Assembly (NCBI RefSeq): GCF_019904175.1
Contig: NZ_CP061913.1
Location: 2,480,001 to 2,544,000, forward strand
DNA from: Dactylosporangium vinaceum
Lineage (GTDB): Bacteria > Actinomycetota > Actinomycetes > Mycobacteriales > Micromonosporaceae
DNA length: 64,000 bases
Direction of reading: 5' to 3'
Shown: positions 41,712 through 49,681 of the stretch, in pieces
Numbering within the stretch: position 1 is the first letter of the stretch
How the letters are laid out: the number at the start of each line of letters is the position of its first letter
Program-made: the position numbers and the translations under genes
The notes under the pieces: model-generated
The model's database searches: none
What the model was told of the DNA's origin: nothing
Seen by the model: only the letters and a program-made list of their open reading frames with translations

Positions 41712-44167
41712 TCCGGTGACGTACCCACCTGAGCGCTCAACAGAACTGTCAGAAATTGCCGGAGCAGCTCGAGCCCGTCATAACTGAGCACCGACTCGGG
41801 GTGAAACTGCACGCTCACGAACGACCGCCCCCGCAGCGCATGCACATCCCCGTTCTCCGCATCGAACGCCACCTCGACCGGACCGTACCCGGTGTCAAAC
41901 ACCGCCCGCTCGCGCACAGCCCCTTCCCGCACACCGACGGCCACACCCCCTTCGTGCACCCCGGCGGGCACAGTCCGTTCGCGCACGACGGCCGCGTGTG
42001 CGGTTGTCGGGGTTGCGTGTTCGTGCACGTCGGTTGGGTGCGCGGTTGTCGCGATTGAGCGTTCGTGCACGGCGGCCGCGTGTGCGGTTGTCGGGGTTAC
42101 GCGTTCGTGCACGGCGGCTGCATGCGCGGTTGTCGCGATTGAGCGTTCGTGGGTCGCGGTGAATGTCGAGTAGAAGCCGACCTGTGTGCGAGTGCCGAAT
42201 AGGTCGATCTCGCGCTGCATGCCCTGGTACGGCTCGGCCTTGCGGCGCAGCGGCAGTCCCAGCAGGCCGGCCGTGAGCTGGTGGCTCAGGCAGATCGCCA
42301 GCATGGGGCGGCCGCTTTCGAGCAGGCCGGACACGATGTGGCGCATGCGGGCGATTTTCGGATCGTCGAGCTGGCGCGGGTCACCCGGGCCGGGGCCGGG
42401 GATGACGAGGTCGAACTCCTGGTCGGGGATTTCGCTGTCGTGCCGCACCAGCGTCGTCGAAAGGCCCAGCACGCGCAGTTGATGCACGAGCATGCCGGTG
42501 AACGTGTCCTCCGCGTCGATGATGAGCGCGTGGCGGCCGGTCAGTGCCGGATCGGCCGCCATACCGTCGCGGGGCTGCAGCCAGAACGGTGCCAGGGAGA
42601 CGTTCCGGGCCACCAGGGCCGCCTGCACCTCCGGGTCCGACACCAGCGTAGCGGCGGCCGGCGTGTCTACCGGGGACGGGGTGGTGCCCAGGCCGAGTGC
42701 TCGCAGTACAGCCGCCGCTTTGGTGTGTGTCTCGCGCACCTCACCCTCCGGTGTGCTGTGCCGGACGAGCGTTGCACCCACCGGAACGCGGATGTGTCCG
42801 GCGGTGTCGATTTCGGCGGTGCGGATCAGGATGGGCGCGTCGAGCGTCGGCCGGCCCTCCGTGTCGCGGCCGAGCAGGGCCAGGACGGCACCGTAGTATC
42901 CGCGGCCGCGGTGTTCGTGGCGGGCGATGACCCGGCAGGCGTTCTCGAGCGGGCTGCCGACCACCGTGGGCGCGAACATCGTTTCGCGCAGCACGTCGCG
43001 CACGTCGCGGGAGCCGCGGCCGGCGAGCAGATACTCGGTGTGGACGAGGTGGGTCATCTCCTTGAGGTACGGGCCGATGACCTGGCCGCCCAGGTCGGCG
43101 ACGGTGGCCATCATCTTGAGCTCCTCGTCGAGCACCATGGACAGCTCGTCGATCTCCTTGCGGTCGGCGAGGAACTCCAGGACGGCCGGCTTGGACGGCG
43201 CGCCGCGCAGGGTGCCGCTGATCGGGTTCATCATGACCAGTCCGTCGTCGACGCTGACGTGTCGTTCCGGGGTGGCGCCGACGAGCGTTCGTTCACCGGT
43301 GTGCACGACGAACGTCCAATATGCGCCACGTTCGCGTGTCAGCAGGCGGCGGAAGACGGTGAGCGCGGCGGTCATGGCGTCGCCCTGCAACGACGCCTCG
43401 AACACGCGGTGGATGACGAAGTTGGAGCCCTCGCCGCGGCCGATCTCTTCGCGCAGGACGGTATCGACGATCGACGCGTACTCGTCGTCGCTGATGTCGA
43501 AATGTGTATCCTCGAGCGCGATCGCGGTGTCCGGCAGCTGCGCGAGCATGTCGGCAACGGACACCTCACGCCGCTCGGCGATGTGCAGCACGGACAGCGG
43601 CGCGCCGTCGTCGATGCAGTCGAATGCACGTTCGCGCACCTGGCGAAACGGCACGAGCGCGAGGCACTCGTCCGGGATCTGCGCGAGCGTGTCGACGGTG
43701 GACACCGGCCCGGTGAGCACTTCGACGAAGTCGCGGCCCTCGCGGCGCAACAACGCGAACGGCGAACCCAATGCGAACGACGAACCGAACGCCGACAGCG
43801 AACCCGAAGCAGGCAGCGAACCCGCCGCGGACATCGAACTCAACGCGGACGGTGAACCCGACGCGGACGGTGAACCCGACGCAGATGGCGAACCGGGCGT
43901 GGACGGTGAACCGGGGGTGGACGGTGAACCAGGTGCGGGTGGTGAATCGGGCGCAGATGGCGAACTCGACGCGGACGCTGAACCAGGCGTGGGCAGCAAG
44001 CCGGGCGCGGCCGGCGAACTCAGCGTGGACGGTGAGCCGAGTTTGGACGGCGTAAGCGGCGAGTCCAGCTTGGACGGCGTGGACGGAGAAGTCGACGCGT
44101 GCGGCGAATCGGGCGTGGACGGCGAACTCGACGCGGGCGGCGCGTCGGGTGTGGACGGCGGGTTCAT
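41708..44167 (-). CDS. trpE: Fused anthranilate synthase TrpE-TrpG with repeat-expanded N-terminus and GATase loop
   Basis: 819 residues; AGGAGA lies 7 bp before the ATG at 44167, confirming the long form. Residues 1-135 are a Ser/Pro/Gly repeat (GSPSTP, GSPSAS units) unknown in the family. Residues 136-495 are the chorismate-binding domain (NPISGTLRG, FLADRKEIDELSMVLDEE, GPYLKEMTHLVHTEY, ETMFAPTVVGSP, VPVGATLVRHS). Residues 545-810 are a class I glutamine amidotransferase (GPGPGDP, nucleophile ICLSHQ at 626, HPES at 789). A block of about 85 residues (671-756), mostly 14-residue repeats, interrupts the amidotransferase loop. The core resembles PhzE/ADIC-synthase-like fused enzymes, but the tryptophan attenuator in front points to tryptophan synthesis. 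It makes anthranilate from chorismate and glutamine. Confidence 0.92.
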   Translation of the reverse strand: MNPPSTPDAPPASSSPSTPDSPHASTSPSTPSKLDSPLTPSKLGSPSTLSSPAAPGLLPTPGSASASSSPSAPDSPPAPGSPSTPGSPSTPGSPSASGSPSASGSPSALSSMSAAGSLPASGSLSAFGSSFALGSPFALLRREGRDFVEVLTGPVSTVDTLAQIPDECLALVPFRQVRERAFDCIDDGAPLSVLHIAERREVSVADMLAQLPDTAIALEDTHFDISDDEYASIVDTVLREEIGRGEGSNFVIHRVFEASLQGDAMTAALTVFRRLLTRERGAYWTFVVHTGERTLVGATPERHVSVDDGLVMMNPISGTLRGAPSKPAVLEFLADRKEIDELSMVLDEELKMMATVADLGGQVIGPYLKEMTHLVHTEYLLAGRGSRDVRDVLRETMFAPTVVGSPLENACRVIARHEHRGRGYYGAVLALLGRDTEGRPTLDAPILIRTAEIDTAGHIRVPVGATLVRHSTPEGEVRETHTKAAAVLRALGLGTTPSPVDTPAAATLVSDPEVQAALVARNVSLAPFWLQPRDGMAADPALTGRHALIIDAEDTFTGMLVHQLRVLGLSTTLVRHDSEIPDQEFDLVIPGPGPGDPRQLDDPKIARMRHIVSGLLESGRPMLAICLSHQLTAGLLGLPLRRKAEPYQGMQREIDLFGTRTQVGFYSTFTATHERSIATTAHAAAVHERVTPTTAHAAAVHERSIATTAHPTDVHEHATPTTAHAAVVRERTVPAGVHEGGVAVGVREGAVRERAVFDTGYGPVEVAFDAENGDVHALRGRSFVSVQFHPESVLSYDGLELLRQFLTVLLSAQVGTSPE
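41942..42151 (-). repeat. 42-bp tandem repeat inside trpE amidotransferase domain
   Basis: Four clear copies (41984-42151) and one degenerate copy of a 42-bp unit encoding HERSIATTAHAAAV-type 14-mers. The bases (GCGTTCGTGCACGG, GTGTGCGGTTGTCG) resemble the gene-free arrays elsewhere in the window. Confidence 0.88.
43850..44080 (-). repeat. 18-bp tandem repeat in the trpE N-terminal extension
   Basis: About a dozen degenerate 18-bp units of the form GACGGTGAACCCGACGCG on the + strand, encoding six-residue GSPSxx units on the minus strand. Confidence 0.85.
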
Positions 44168-44223
44168 GGGGCTTCTCCTCGGAGGTCGGGAGGCGGCCTC
44201 CGGGGGTGCCCGGGAAATGCGAA

Positions 44224-44302
44224 GCGGCCGCCTCGAAGGGCGGCCGCGGTAGTCATCGCGCGGAAGTGGGCCGCCTGGTCAGGCGGGCCACCAACTCGTC
44301 AT
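44224..44302 (-). promoter_or_regulatory. Tryptophan transcription attenuator
   Basis: Reads on the minus strand. Segment 1 (44291-44281, containing the second Trp codon) pairs with segment 2 (44276-44266) over 11 bases with one mismatch. Segment 2 (44275-44269, GGCGGCC) can instead pair with segment 3 (44245-44239, GGCCGCC), 7 perfect pairs. Segment 3 (44247-44239) pairs with segment 4 (44232-44224) as a 9-bp perfect stem with a TTCGA-type loop, the terminator; TTCGCATTTCC follows. Ribosome stalling at the two Trp codons of the leader would favour 2:3 and read-through into trpE. Confidence 0.85.
44279..44302 (-). CDS. trpL: trp leader peptide MTSWWPA
   Basis: Seven-codon frame ATG ACG AGT TGG TGG CCC GCC TGA from 44302 to 44279. 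Two adjacent Trp codons in a 7-residue peptide, 112 bp before trpE and embedded in the attenuator, make this a leader peptide and not a chance frame. Its translation rate reports charged tRNA-Trp. Confidence 0.88.
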   Translation of the reverse strand: MTSWWPA

Positions 44303-44354
44303 GCGCGCGGTCACGGGCAGAGCGTACGGGATGTCCGCCCGCCCGCGCCAGCGT

Positions 44355-45323
44355 TCACTTGTTCAGGGAGCCCATTTCGGCGTACCGGGCGCCGGCCACG
44401 TTGCGGCCGATCGAGAGCTTCTCGATGGCGGCGAGGTCGTCGGCGGTGAGTTGGACGTCGAGTGCTGCCGCGTTCTGCTCCAGATAGGTGCGGCGCTTGG
44501 TGCCGGGGATCGGGACGATGTCGTCGCCCTGGGCCAGTACCCAGGCCAGGGCCAGCTGGGCGGGGGTTGCGCCCTTCGCCGCGGCGATCTGCTGCACCTC
44601 GGCGACCAGATCGAGGTTCTTCTGGAAGTTCTCGCCCTGGAAGCGCGGGTTCGTGGCCCGGAAGTCGTCGGCGCCGAACTGCGAAGGGCTGGTGATCTCG
44701 CCGCTGAGGAAGCCGCGGCCGAGCGGGCTGTACGCGACCAGGCCGATGCCGAGCTCCCGGAACAGCGGGATGATCTCGTCGTCGGGCTCGCGGGTCCACA
44801 GCGAGTACTCGTACTGCCCGGCGGTGATCGGGTGCACCGCGTGGGCCCGGCGGACGCTGTCCGGTGACGCCTCGGAGATGCCGAGGTGGCGGACCTTGCC
44901 CGCGGCGACCGCTTCGGCCAGCGCGCCCCAGGTCTCCTCGACGGGCACGGCGGGGTCGACGCGGTGCTGGTAGTAGAGGTCGATGTGGTCAACGCCGAGG
45001 CGCTGCAGCGACGCGTCGACGGCCTGCCGGACGTACTCGGGCCGGCCGTTGATGCGCCGTGTCCCGCCGTCGCGCTGGATGCCGAACTTGGTGGCCAGCA
45101 CGACCTCGTCGCGGCGGCCGGCGATGGCCCGGCCGACGAGTTGTTCGTTGGTGAACGGACCGTACATGTCGGCGGTGTCGAGCAGTGTCACGCCCAGGTC
45201 GAGCGCGCGATGGATGGTGGCGACGGACTCGGCGTCGTCGCCCGGGCCGTAGAACTCGCTCATGCCCATGCAGCCGAGGCCGAGCGCGGATGTCGTCAGT
45301 GAACCGAGGTTTCTGTTCTGCAT
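44355..45323 (-). CDS. Aldo/keto reductase
   Basis: 322 residues from the ATG at 45323. TIM-barrel AKR with catalytic Asp and Tyr in [10 protein letters not shown], Lys in VVLATKFG and His in [12 protein letters not shown]-binding end [17 protein letters not shown]. Close to the YakC/pyridoxal-reductase-like group. Divergent from a MerR gene with a MerR-type operator between them, hence probably induced by the MerR ligand. Its stop lies 52 bp before the trp leader on the same strand, so read-through into trp is possible. Confidence 0.93.
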   Translation of the reverse strand: MQNRNLGSLTTSALGLGCMGMSEFYGPGDDAESVATIHRALDLGVTLLDTADMYGPFTNEQLVGRAIAGRRDEVVLATKFGIQRDGGTRRINGRPEYVRQAVDASLQRLGVDHIDLYYQHRVDPAVPVEETWGALAEAVAAGKVRHLGISEASPDSVRRAHAVHPITAGQYEYSLWTREPDDEIIPLFRELGIGLVAYSPLGRGFLSGEITSPSQFGADDFRATNPRFQGENFQKNLDLVAEVQQIAAAKGATPAQLALAWVLAQGDDIVPIPGTKRRTYLEQNAAALDVQLTADDLAAIEKLSIGRNVAGARYAEMGSLNK

Positions 45324-45330
45324 GCCACCC

Positions 45331-45361
45331 ACGTTGCCCCTTCGAGCGCGCTCGAAGTCAA
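45331..45361 (-). promoter_or_regulatory. MerR-type promoter/operator of the aldo/keto reductase gene
   Basis: An 18-bp perfect palindrome CTTCGAGCGCGCTCGAAG (45340-45357) lies between a -35 TTGACT (45361-45356) and a -10-like CAACGT (45336-45331) on the minus strand. The 19-bp spacer, longer than the normal 17, is the hallmark of promoters that MerR proteins activate by untwisting. Confidence 0.7.
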
Positions 45362-45375
45362 ATACAGTCACACGT

Positions 45376-45756
45376 GTGGAGAGTTACACGATCGCCGAGG
45401 CGTCCGAACGCACAGGCCTCACTGCGCACACGTTGCGCTATTACGAGCGAGCCGGACTGCTGGCGCCGCCTTCAAGAGCGACAAGCGGGCATCGGAGGTA
45501 CTCCGAGCAGGATCTCGGCATGCTGCGGATCCTGACCCGGCTCAAGGCGACGGGCATGTCGATCGCGGAGATGCGCCGCTACGCGGAGCTGTGCCGGGTC
45601 GGCCCGCAGACGTACAGCACCCGGAGGGAGATGCTGGAGGAGCATCGCCAGCAGGTGCTGGACCGCATCGCCGCGCTGCAGACCGACCTCGAGCTCATCG
45701 AATCCAAGATCAAACACTACGCCGAGGGTGACACGCGGGATTTGGCCAGCCCGTAG
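45376..45756 (+). CDS. MerR-family transcriptional regulator
   Basis: 126 residues from the GTG at 45376. N-terminal winged HTH ([20 protein letters not shown] then ERAGLL), [18 protein letters not shown], and a C-terminal coiled coil ([20 protein letters not shown]). No metal-binding Cys, so it belongs to the subgroup that pairs with aldo/keto reductases. It overlaps the convergent membrane-protein gene by 40 bp. Confidence 0.93.
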   Translation: MESYTIAEASERTGLTAHTLRYYERAGLLAPPSRATSGHRRYSEQDLGMLRILTRLKATGMSIAEMRRYAELCRVGPQTYSTRREMLEEHRQQVLDRIAALQTDLELIESKIKHYAEGDTRDLASP

Positions 45757-46559
45757 AGGCACACGAGCGCCGCCAGCACCATCGGCGTGCCGTCGCGGAT
45801 GAGGCCGTCCGCGCCCAACAGCAGGTAGCACAGGGTCGGCTGGACCAGCAGTACAAATGCGGAAATGCAGCCGAGAAGCGTCCGCGCCCAGCTGTGCCCG
45901 AACAGGGTGACGAAGCTGATGATGCCGGTGACCAGGCCGATCACCAGGCCCAGGACGAACCACGACACGACGAGCGGCACCGAGATCTCCGGGCGCAGCC
46001 GGGGAGTCGAGAACAGCGAGCCGAGCGCGACGAGGCACGGCACGAACATCAGCGCCGAGTACGACAGCGCCGCCACCCGCGACGTCAACACCCACGGCGG
46101 AACCGGCCGGCGCGGCCGGCGCCGGGTCAGGTGCTCGTCGATGCCGGGGGAGCGGAACAGCATCCACACCACCGCCGCGCACAGCGTGCCGACGATGACG
46201 AGTCCGGCCAGCACCGGCACCCGCGGCAGGAAATCGCCCTCCTTGGGCTGCACGAGCCGTGCGGAAGCGAACACCGTGGTGACGGCGAGGATCAGGCCAA
46301 GCGGCCGGGCGGTGAGCCGGCCGAACCGCACCTCGCGCATCAGGAACAGGAACCCGAGCGCGCGCAGCACCGCCCAGAACGTGCGCACACCGAGCCCGAA
46401 CCCGGCCTCGGCCGAGTACTGCAGGTTGACCGCATCCACGGCCACCGTCGCCACCGCGGTGAGCAGCATCAACCGCCGCAGCCGCCGGCTGGCCGGAGTG
46501 GGCGCGGGCGCCCGCTCGAACCGCACGAAGTCGCCGAGTGAGCGCCCTTCGCCGGTCAT
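45717..46559 (-). CDS. Multi-pass membrane protein of unknown function
   Basis: 280 residues from the ATG at 46559. Seven or eight hydrophobic segments (LMLLTAVATVAVDAVNLQYS, FWAVLRALGFLFLM, PLGLILAVTTVFASARLV, VLAGLVIVGTLCAAVVWMLF, VPLVVSWFVLGLVIGLVTGI). No family motif is recognised. The gene-free repeat region lies just upstream, so its promoter must be close to the start. Confidence 0.7.
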   Translation of the reverse strand: MTGEGRSLGDFVRFERAPAPTPASRRLRRLMLLTAVATVAVDAVNLQYSAEAGFGLGVRTFWAVLRALGFLFLMREVRFGRLTARPLGLILAVTTVFASARLVQPKEGDFLPRVPVLAGLVIVGTLCAAVVWMLFRSPGIDEHLTRRRPRRPVPPWVLTSRVAALSYSALMFVPCLVALGSLFSTPRLRPEISVPLVVSWFVLGLVIGLVTGIISFVTLFGHSWARTLLGCISAFVLLVQPTLCYLLLGADGLIRDGTPMVLAALVCLYGLAKSRVSPSA

Positions 46560-46774
46560 GAATCCGCACGCTACTGCATGAGCGCGCACAGCGCCCGCCG
46601 ACGACGACCAGCCGATGACATTCGGCGCCGGCGCCGCGGGTTTCGGCTCGGCTGCACGAACAGTCGCAGGTGCGCAATGACCCGAATCGTGCTCGCGAAC
46701 TGCGCCTCGGACCGGTCCTCGTAACCTGCACCTGCGACGCGACGTGCGACGTGCGCGTGAACGCGACGTGCGAC

Positions 46775-46852
46775 GTGTGCGTGCGACGACGCGCCGCGAC
46801 GTGTGCGTGCGACGACGCGCCGCGACGTGCGCGTGCGACGACGCGCCGCGAC
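46775..46852. repeat. 26-bp tandem repeat, three copies
   Basis: Units at 46775-46800, 46801-46826 and 46827-46852 begin GTGTGCGTGCGACGACGCGC (third copy GTGCGCGTGC). A period of 26 is not a multiple of three. Confidence 0.92.
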
Positions 46853-46970
46853 GTGCGCCTGCGCCGCGATGTGCGCCTGCGCCGCGATGTGCGCCTGCGC
46901 CGCGATGTGCGCCTGCGCCGCGATGTGCGCCTGCGCCGCGATGTGCGCCTGCGCCGCGACGTGCGCTGCG
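46848..46970. repeat. 18-bp tandem repeat, about six copies
   Basis: GCGATGTGCGCCTGCGCC starts at 46866, 46884, 46902, 46920 and 46938, with variant copies at 46848 and 46956. It follows the 26-bp array directly. Confidence 0.92.
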
Positions 46971-47306
46971 ACTCGACGTGCGACGTGCGCCTGCTAACTG
47001 TGCGAACCGTCCAGTCACGCGGGCAGTTGCTGCGCGCAGTGTCCACTTGTGCTCGCAAGACGCGCGAATTGGTCCGTATGCGCGGACGGTTGCAGTGCAT
47101 GGTGTCGAGATGTGCTCGCAAGATGCGCGGGCTGGTCCATATGCGCAGACGGGCCGGAGCGTGATGCGTCGCGGTGCTCGCATGGTGCGCGAAACAGTTC
47201 GTTTGTGCGGACGAGACACTGGTGCGCACTGTCGCGTGACGCCCCTGGGTGCGCGAACTGGTGCGGTTGCGCGGGCGGCGGGGTGCGCGAATTGGTGAGG
47301 TTGGGT

Positions 47307-47553
47307 GAGCGGTTGGGGTGCGCGGTGTGGCGGTGTGTTCGGGTAGTGGGCGGGTCGGGGGCGGTTGGGGTGCGCGGTGTGGCGGTGTGTTCGGGTGGTG
47401 CGCGGGTTGGTGGGGTTGCGTGAGCGGTTGGGGTGCGCGATGTGGCGCGGTGTTCGGGTGGTGCGCGAGTCGGCGGGGTTGCGCGGGCGGTTGACATGCT
47501 CGACGTGGCGGCGTGTCCAGGTGGTGCGTGAGTTGGTGCGGTTGTGCGAGCTA
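47307..47553. repeat. Degenerate 61-63-bp tandem repeat, four copies
   Basis: Units start GGTTGGGGTGCGCGGTGTGG near 47307, 47368, 47430 (one change) and, diverged, 47492. The last unit drifts into GTTGTGCGAG words. Confidence 0.8.
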
Positions 47554-47674
47554 GTGGGGTTGTGCGAGTGGTTGCCGTGCGCGGTGTCACTGGTGCTCAC
47601 GGCGGGTGTGAACAGGTGGGAGTGGGTCGGCGAACTCGGGCATTCTCCGCCGTAGCAGCGCATATCGTTAGCAC

Positions 47675-48070
47675 ATGTTGGAGCATCTGCGCGTCCTCGT
47701 CGTCGACGATGAGCCGGACCTGTGCGAGATCGTGCGCAGGGTGCTCAGCCGGGCCGGAGCCGAGGTGCTCACCGCGTCCGGGCTGGCCGGGGCCGAGCGC
47801 GTGCTGGCCGACCGGCCCAAGGGCATCGACCTGGCCATCACCGACCTGAAGCTCAACGACGGCTCCGGCGTCCAGGTGGCCGAGGCCGTCCGCGCGAGCA
47901 GCCCCGAGGCGCTCATCATGTTCATGTCGGGCCTGCCGTACTTCGATGCCGCCGTCATCGACCTCGGCCCCGACGCGTCGGTCATCGCCAAGCCGTTCCG
48001 GGCGACCGAACTGGTCGACACCGTACAAACGGCACTGATCAGGGCCGGAAGGGTCCCGCCGGAGGGTTAA
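47675..48070 (+). CDS. Single-domain response regulator
   Basis: 131 residues. Receiver domain only: acidic pair VVDDEPD, phospho-acceptor Asp in LAITDLKLNDGSG, Ser in MFMSGLPYFD, Lys in IAKPFRATELV. There is no output domain, so it must act through a partner. No kinase is adjacent on the same strand; the conservon kinase at 51.5-49.7 kb is the nearest. Confidence 0.92.
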   Translation: MLEHLRVLVVDDEPDLCEIVRRVLSRAGAEVLTASGLAGAERVLADRPKGIDLAITDLKLNDGSGVQVAEAVRASSPEALIMFMSGLPYFDAAVIDLGPDASVIAKPFRATELVDTVQTALIRAGRVPPEG

Positions 48071-48113
48071 CGGGCGGTCGCGCGGGGGCATAGGGATCGT
48101 GGAGGTGGCGTTT

Positions 48114-49247
48114 GTGACCGCTGAAACCGAAGACCCCGGCACCCATGCGCTGGCGAGCGCGCACGAACGCGCCCGCGTGCGTGAACAGGCACCCGCCCCG
48201 AAGGGCGGCGACGCGCACGGGCCGGCCGACGCGCAGCAGCGGGCGGACACGCAGCAGCGGGCGGACACGCAGGAGCGGGCCGACGACCCCGTGTCGGGCG
48301 GGCCCGACAAGCCCACGGAGCTGAGCAGGCGGACCTGGTTCGGCGTGCTCAAGCGCACCGTGAAGGAGTTCAACAACGACAACCTGAGCGACTGGGCCGC
48401 CGCCCTGACGTATTACGGCGTCCTGTCCATCTTCCCGGGCATTCTCGTCCTCCTGTCGGTCTCCGGCCTGCTGCTGACCGACACAACGCAGTCGGCGGTA
48501 CTCGACAATGCCCGACAGCTCTTCCCGGGCACCATCGCCGGCCCCATGACCGACGCGATCAGCGAGCTGCAGAAGGGCGCTCACGTCGCGGGCCTGCTGG
48601 CCATCGTCGGTCTGCTCGGCGGCGTGTGGACGGCGTCCGGCTACGTCGGCGCCTTCATGCGGGCCGCGAACGCCATCTACGACGTACCCGAGGGCCGCCC
48701 GATCTGGAAGGTCCTCCCCATCCGCCTGGGCATCACCGTCGCCGTCGGCACCCTCATCGCCGTGTCCGCCCTGAGCATCGTCTTCACGGGCAAGTTCGCC
48801 GAGCAGGCGGGCGGCTGGGTCGGCCTGTCCAAGCAGTCGGTCGAGGTCTTCGACATCGCCAAGTGGCCGGCCCTGCTGGTCGTGGTCATGCTGATCCTGG
48901 CCATCCTCTACTGGGGCGCCCCGAACGCCCGCCACCACGGTTTCCGCTGGATCACGCCGGGCGGCATCCTGGCCGTCTTCATCTGGCTCGTCGCATCAGC
49001 CGGCTTCGCCGTCTACGTGTCGAACTTCGGCTCGTACAACAAGACCTACGGCACCCTGGGCGGCATCATCGCCTTCCTGGTCTGGCTCTGGATCTCCAAC
49101 ATCGCCATCCTCCTGGGCGCCGAGTTCGACGCCGAGCTGGAGCGCGGCCGCGCCATCGAGGCGGGCCTGGGGCCGGACGAGGAGCCGTACGTCCCCCTGC
49201 GCGACGACAAGCACATCAACAAGGACCAGGAGATAGGGCTCAGCTAG
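48114..49247 (+). CDS. YihY/BrkB-family membrane protein
   Basis: 377 residues from the GTG at 48114, which has GGAGG 8 bp upstream; an in-frame GTG at 48099 is the alternative. The N-terminal 65 residues contain six-residue repeats (ADTQQR; 18-bp units at about 48226-48285). The family core follows with six membrane helices (WAAALTYYGVLSIFPGILVL; VAGLLAIVGLLGGVWTASGY; LGGIIAFLVWLWISNIAILL then GAEFDAE). Function unknown, probably transport. It follows the response regulator by 43 bp. Confidence 0.92.
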   Translation: MTAETEDPGTHALASAHERARVREQAPAPKGGDAHGPADAQQRADTQQRADTQERADDPVSGGPDKPTELSRRTWFGVLKRTVKEFNNDNLSDWAAALTYYGVLSIFPGILVLLSVSGLLLTDTTQSAVLDNARQLFPGTIAGPMTDAISELQKGAHVAGLLAIVGLLGGVWTASGYVGAFMRAANAIYDVPEGRPIWKVLPIRLGITVAVGTLIAVSALSIVFTGKFAEQAGGWVGLSKQSVEVFDIAKWPALLVVVMLILAILYWGAPNARHHGFRWITPGGILAVFIWLVASAGFAVYVSNFGSYNKTYGTLGGIIAFLVWLWISNIAILLGAEFDAELERGRAIEAGLGPDEEPYVPLRDDKHINKDQEIGLS

Positions 49248-49288
49248 CGGGCCGGCCATGAGCGGTGGCCGGGACGTGGCCCCGGCCG

Positions 49289-49681
49289 TCAGCGGGTGGA
49301 CGGGGTGAGGGCGGCGCCGACCTGGGTGACCAGGCCCGACATCTCGTACGCCACCTGCCCCACGTCGCATGTCGGCTGGACGAGCGCGGCCAGGCTGGCC
49401 AGGGTGTCGCCGCCGCCCAGGGCGATCACCAGCAGCAGGCTCCGGCCCATCTCGACGATCGTCCGCTCCACGGGGCCGGAGTCGGTGGTGGCCGACAGGC
49501 CCTGAGCCAGGGAGACGATCCCGGCGACCATCGCCGCCACCTGGTCGGCGCGGGCCGGGGCGAGTTCGTTCGAGGCGGCCACGAGCAGGCCGTCGCCGGA
49601 CACGGCGACCGTGTGGCGGACGCCGTCGACGCGGGTGGTGAAGGTCGTCAACAGCCAGTCCAGCCCCGTGGTCGGTGTCAT
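49289..49681 (-). CDS. Roadblock/LC7 domain protein (second conservon)
   Basis: 130 residues, one roadblock fold (LDWLLTTFTTRVDGVRHTVA; DGLLVAASNELAPARADQVA; IVEMGRSLLLVIALGGGDTL). The ATG overlaps the stop of the upstream kinase by 4 bp. No DUF742 or GTPase gene follows; the next gene downstream is the convergent YihY. It is therefore a two-gene conservon remnant or a deliberately reduced module that may share the GTPase at 10240. Confidence 0.94.
   Translation of the reverse strand: MTPTTGLDWLLTTFTTRVDGVRHTVAVSGDGLLVAASNELAPARADQVAAMVAGIVSLAQGLSATTDSGPVERTIVEMGRSLLLVIALGGGDTLASLAALVQPTCDVGQVAYEMSGLVTQVGAALTPSTR

Larger units (their letters stand above)
46560..47674. other. 1.1-kb gene-free region of tandem repeats
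   Basis: Holds three arrays (26-bp, 18-bp and about 61-bp units) and degenerate TGCGCGAACTGG words between them. Long frames through the arrays encode only low-complexity Arg/Ala/Cys text. The last 30 bp carry the start region of the response-regulator gene. Confidence 0.8.

Noticed and set aside
41708..44167. Phenazine biosynthesis cluster suggested by the PhzE-like core
   Set aside because: No other phz genes are nearby, and the Trp attenuator points to tryptophan biosynthesis.
46670..47298. Cys/Ala/Arg-rich frames through the 46.7-47.3 kb arrays
   Set aside because: They exist because 18-bp units keep frame; no ribosome site, and the adjoining 26-bp period breaks any coding logic.
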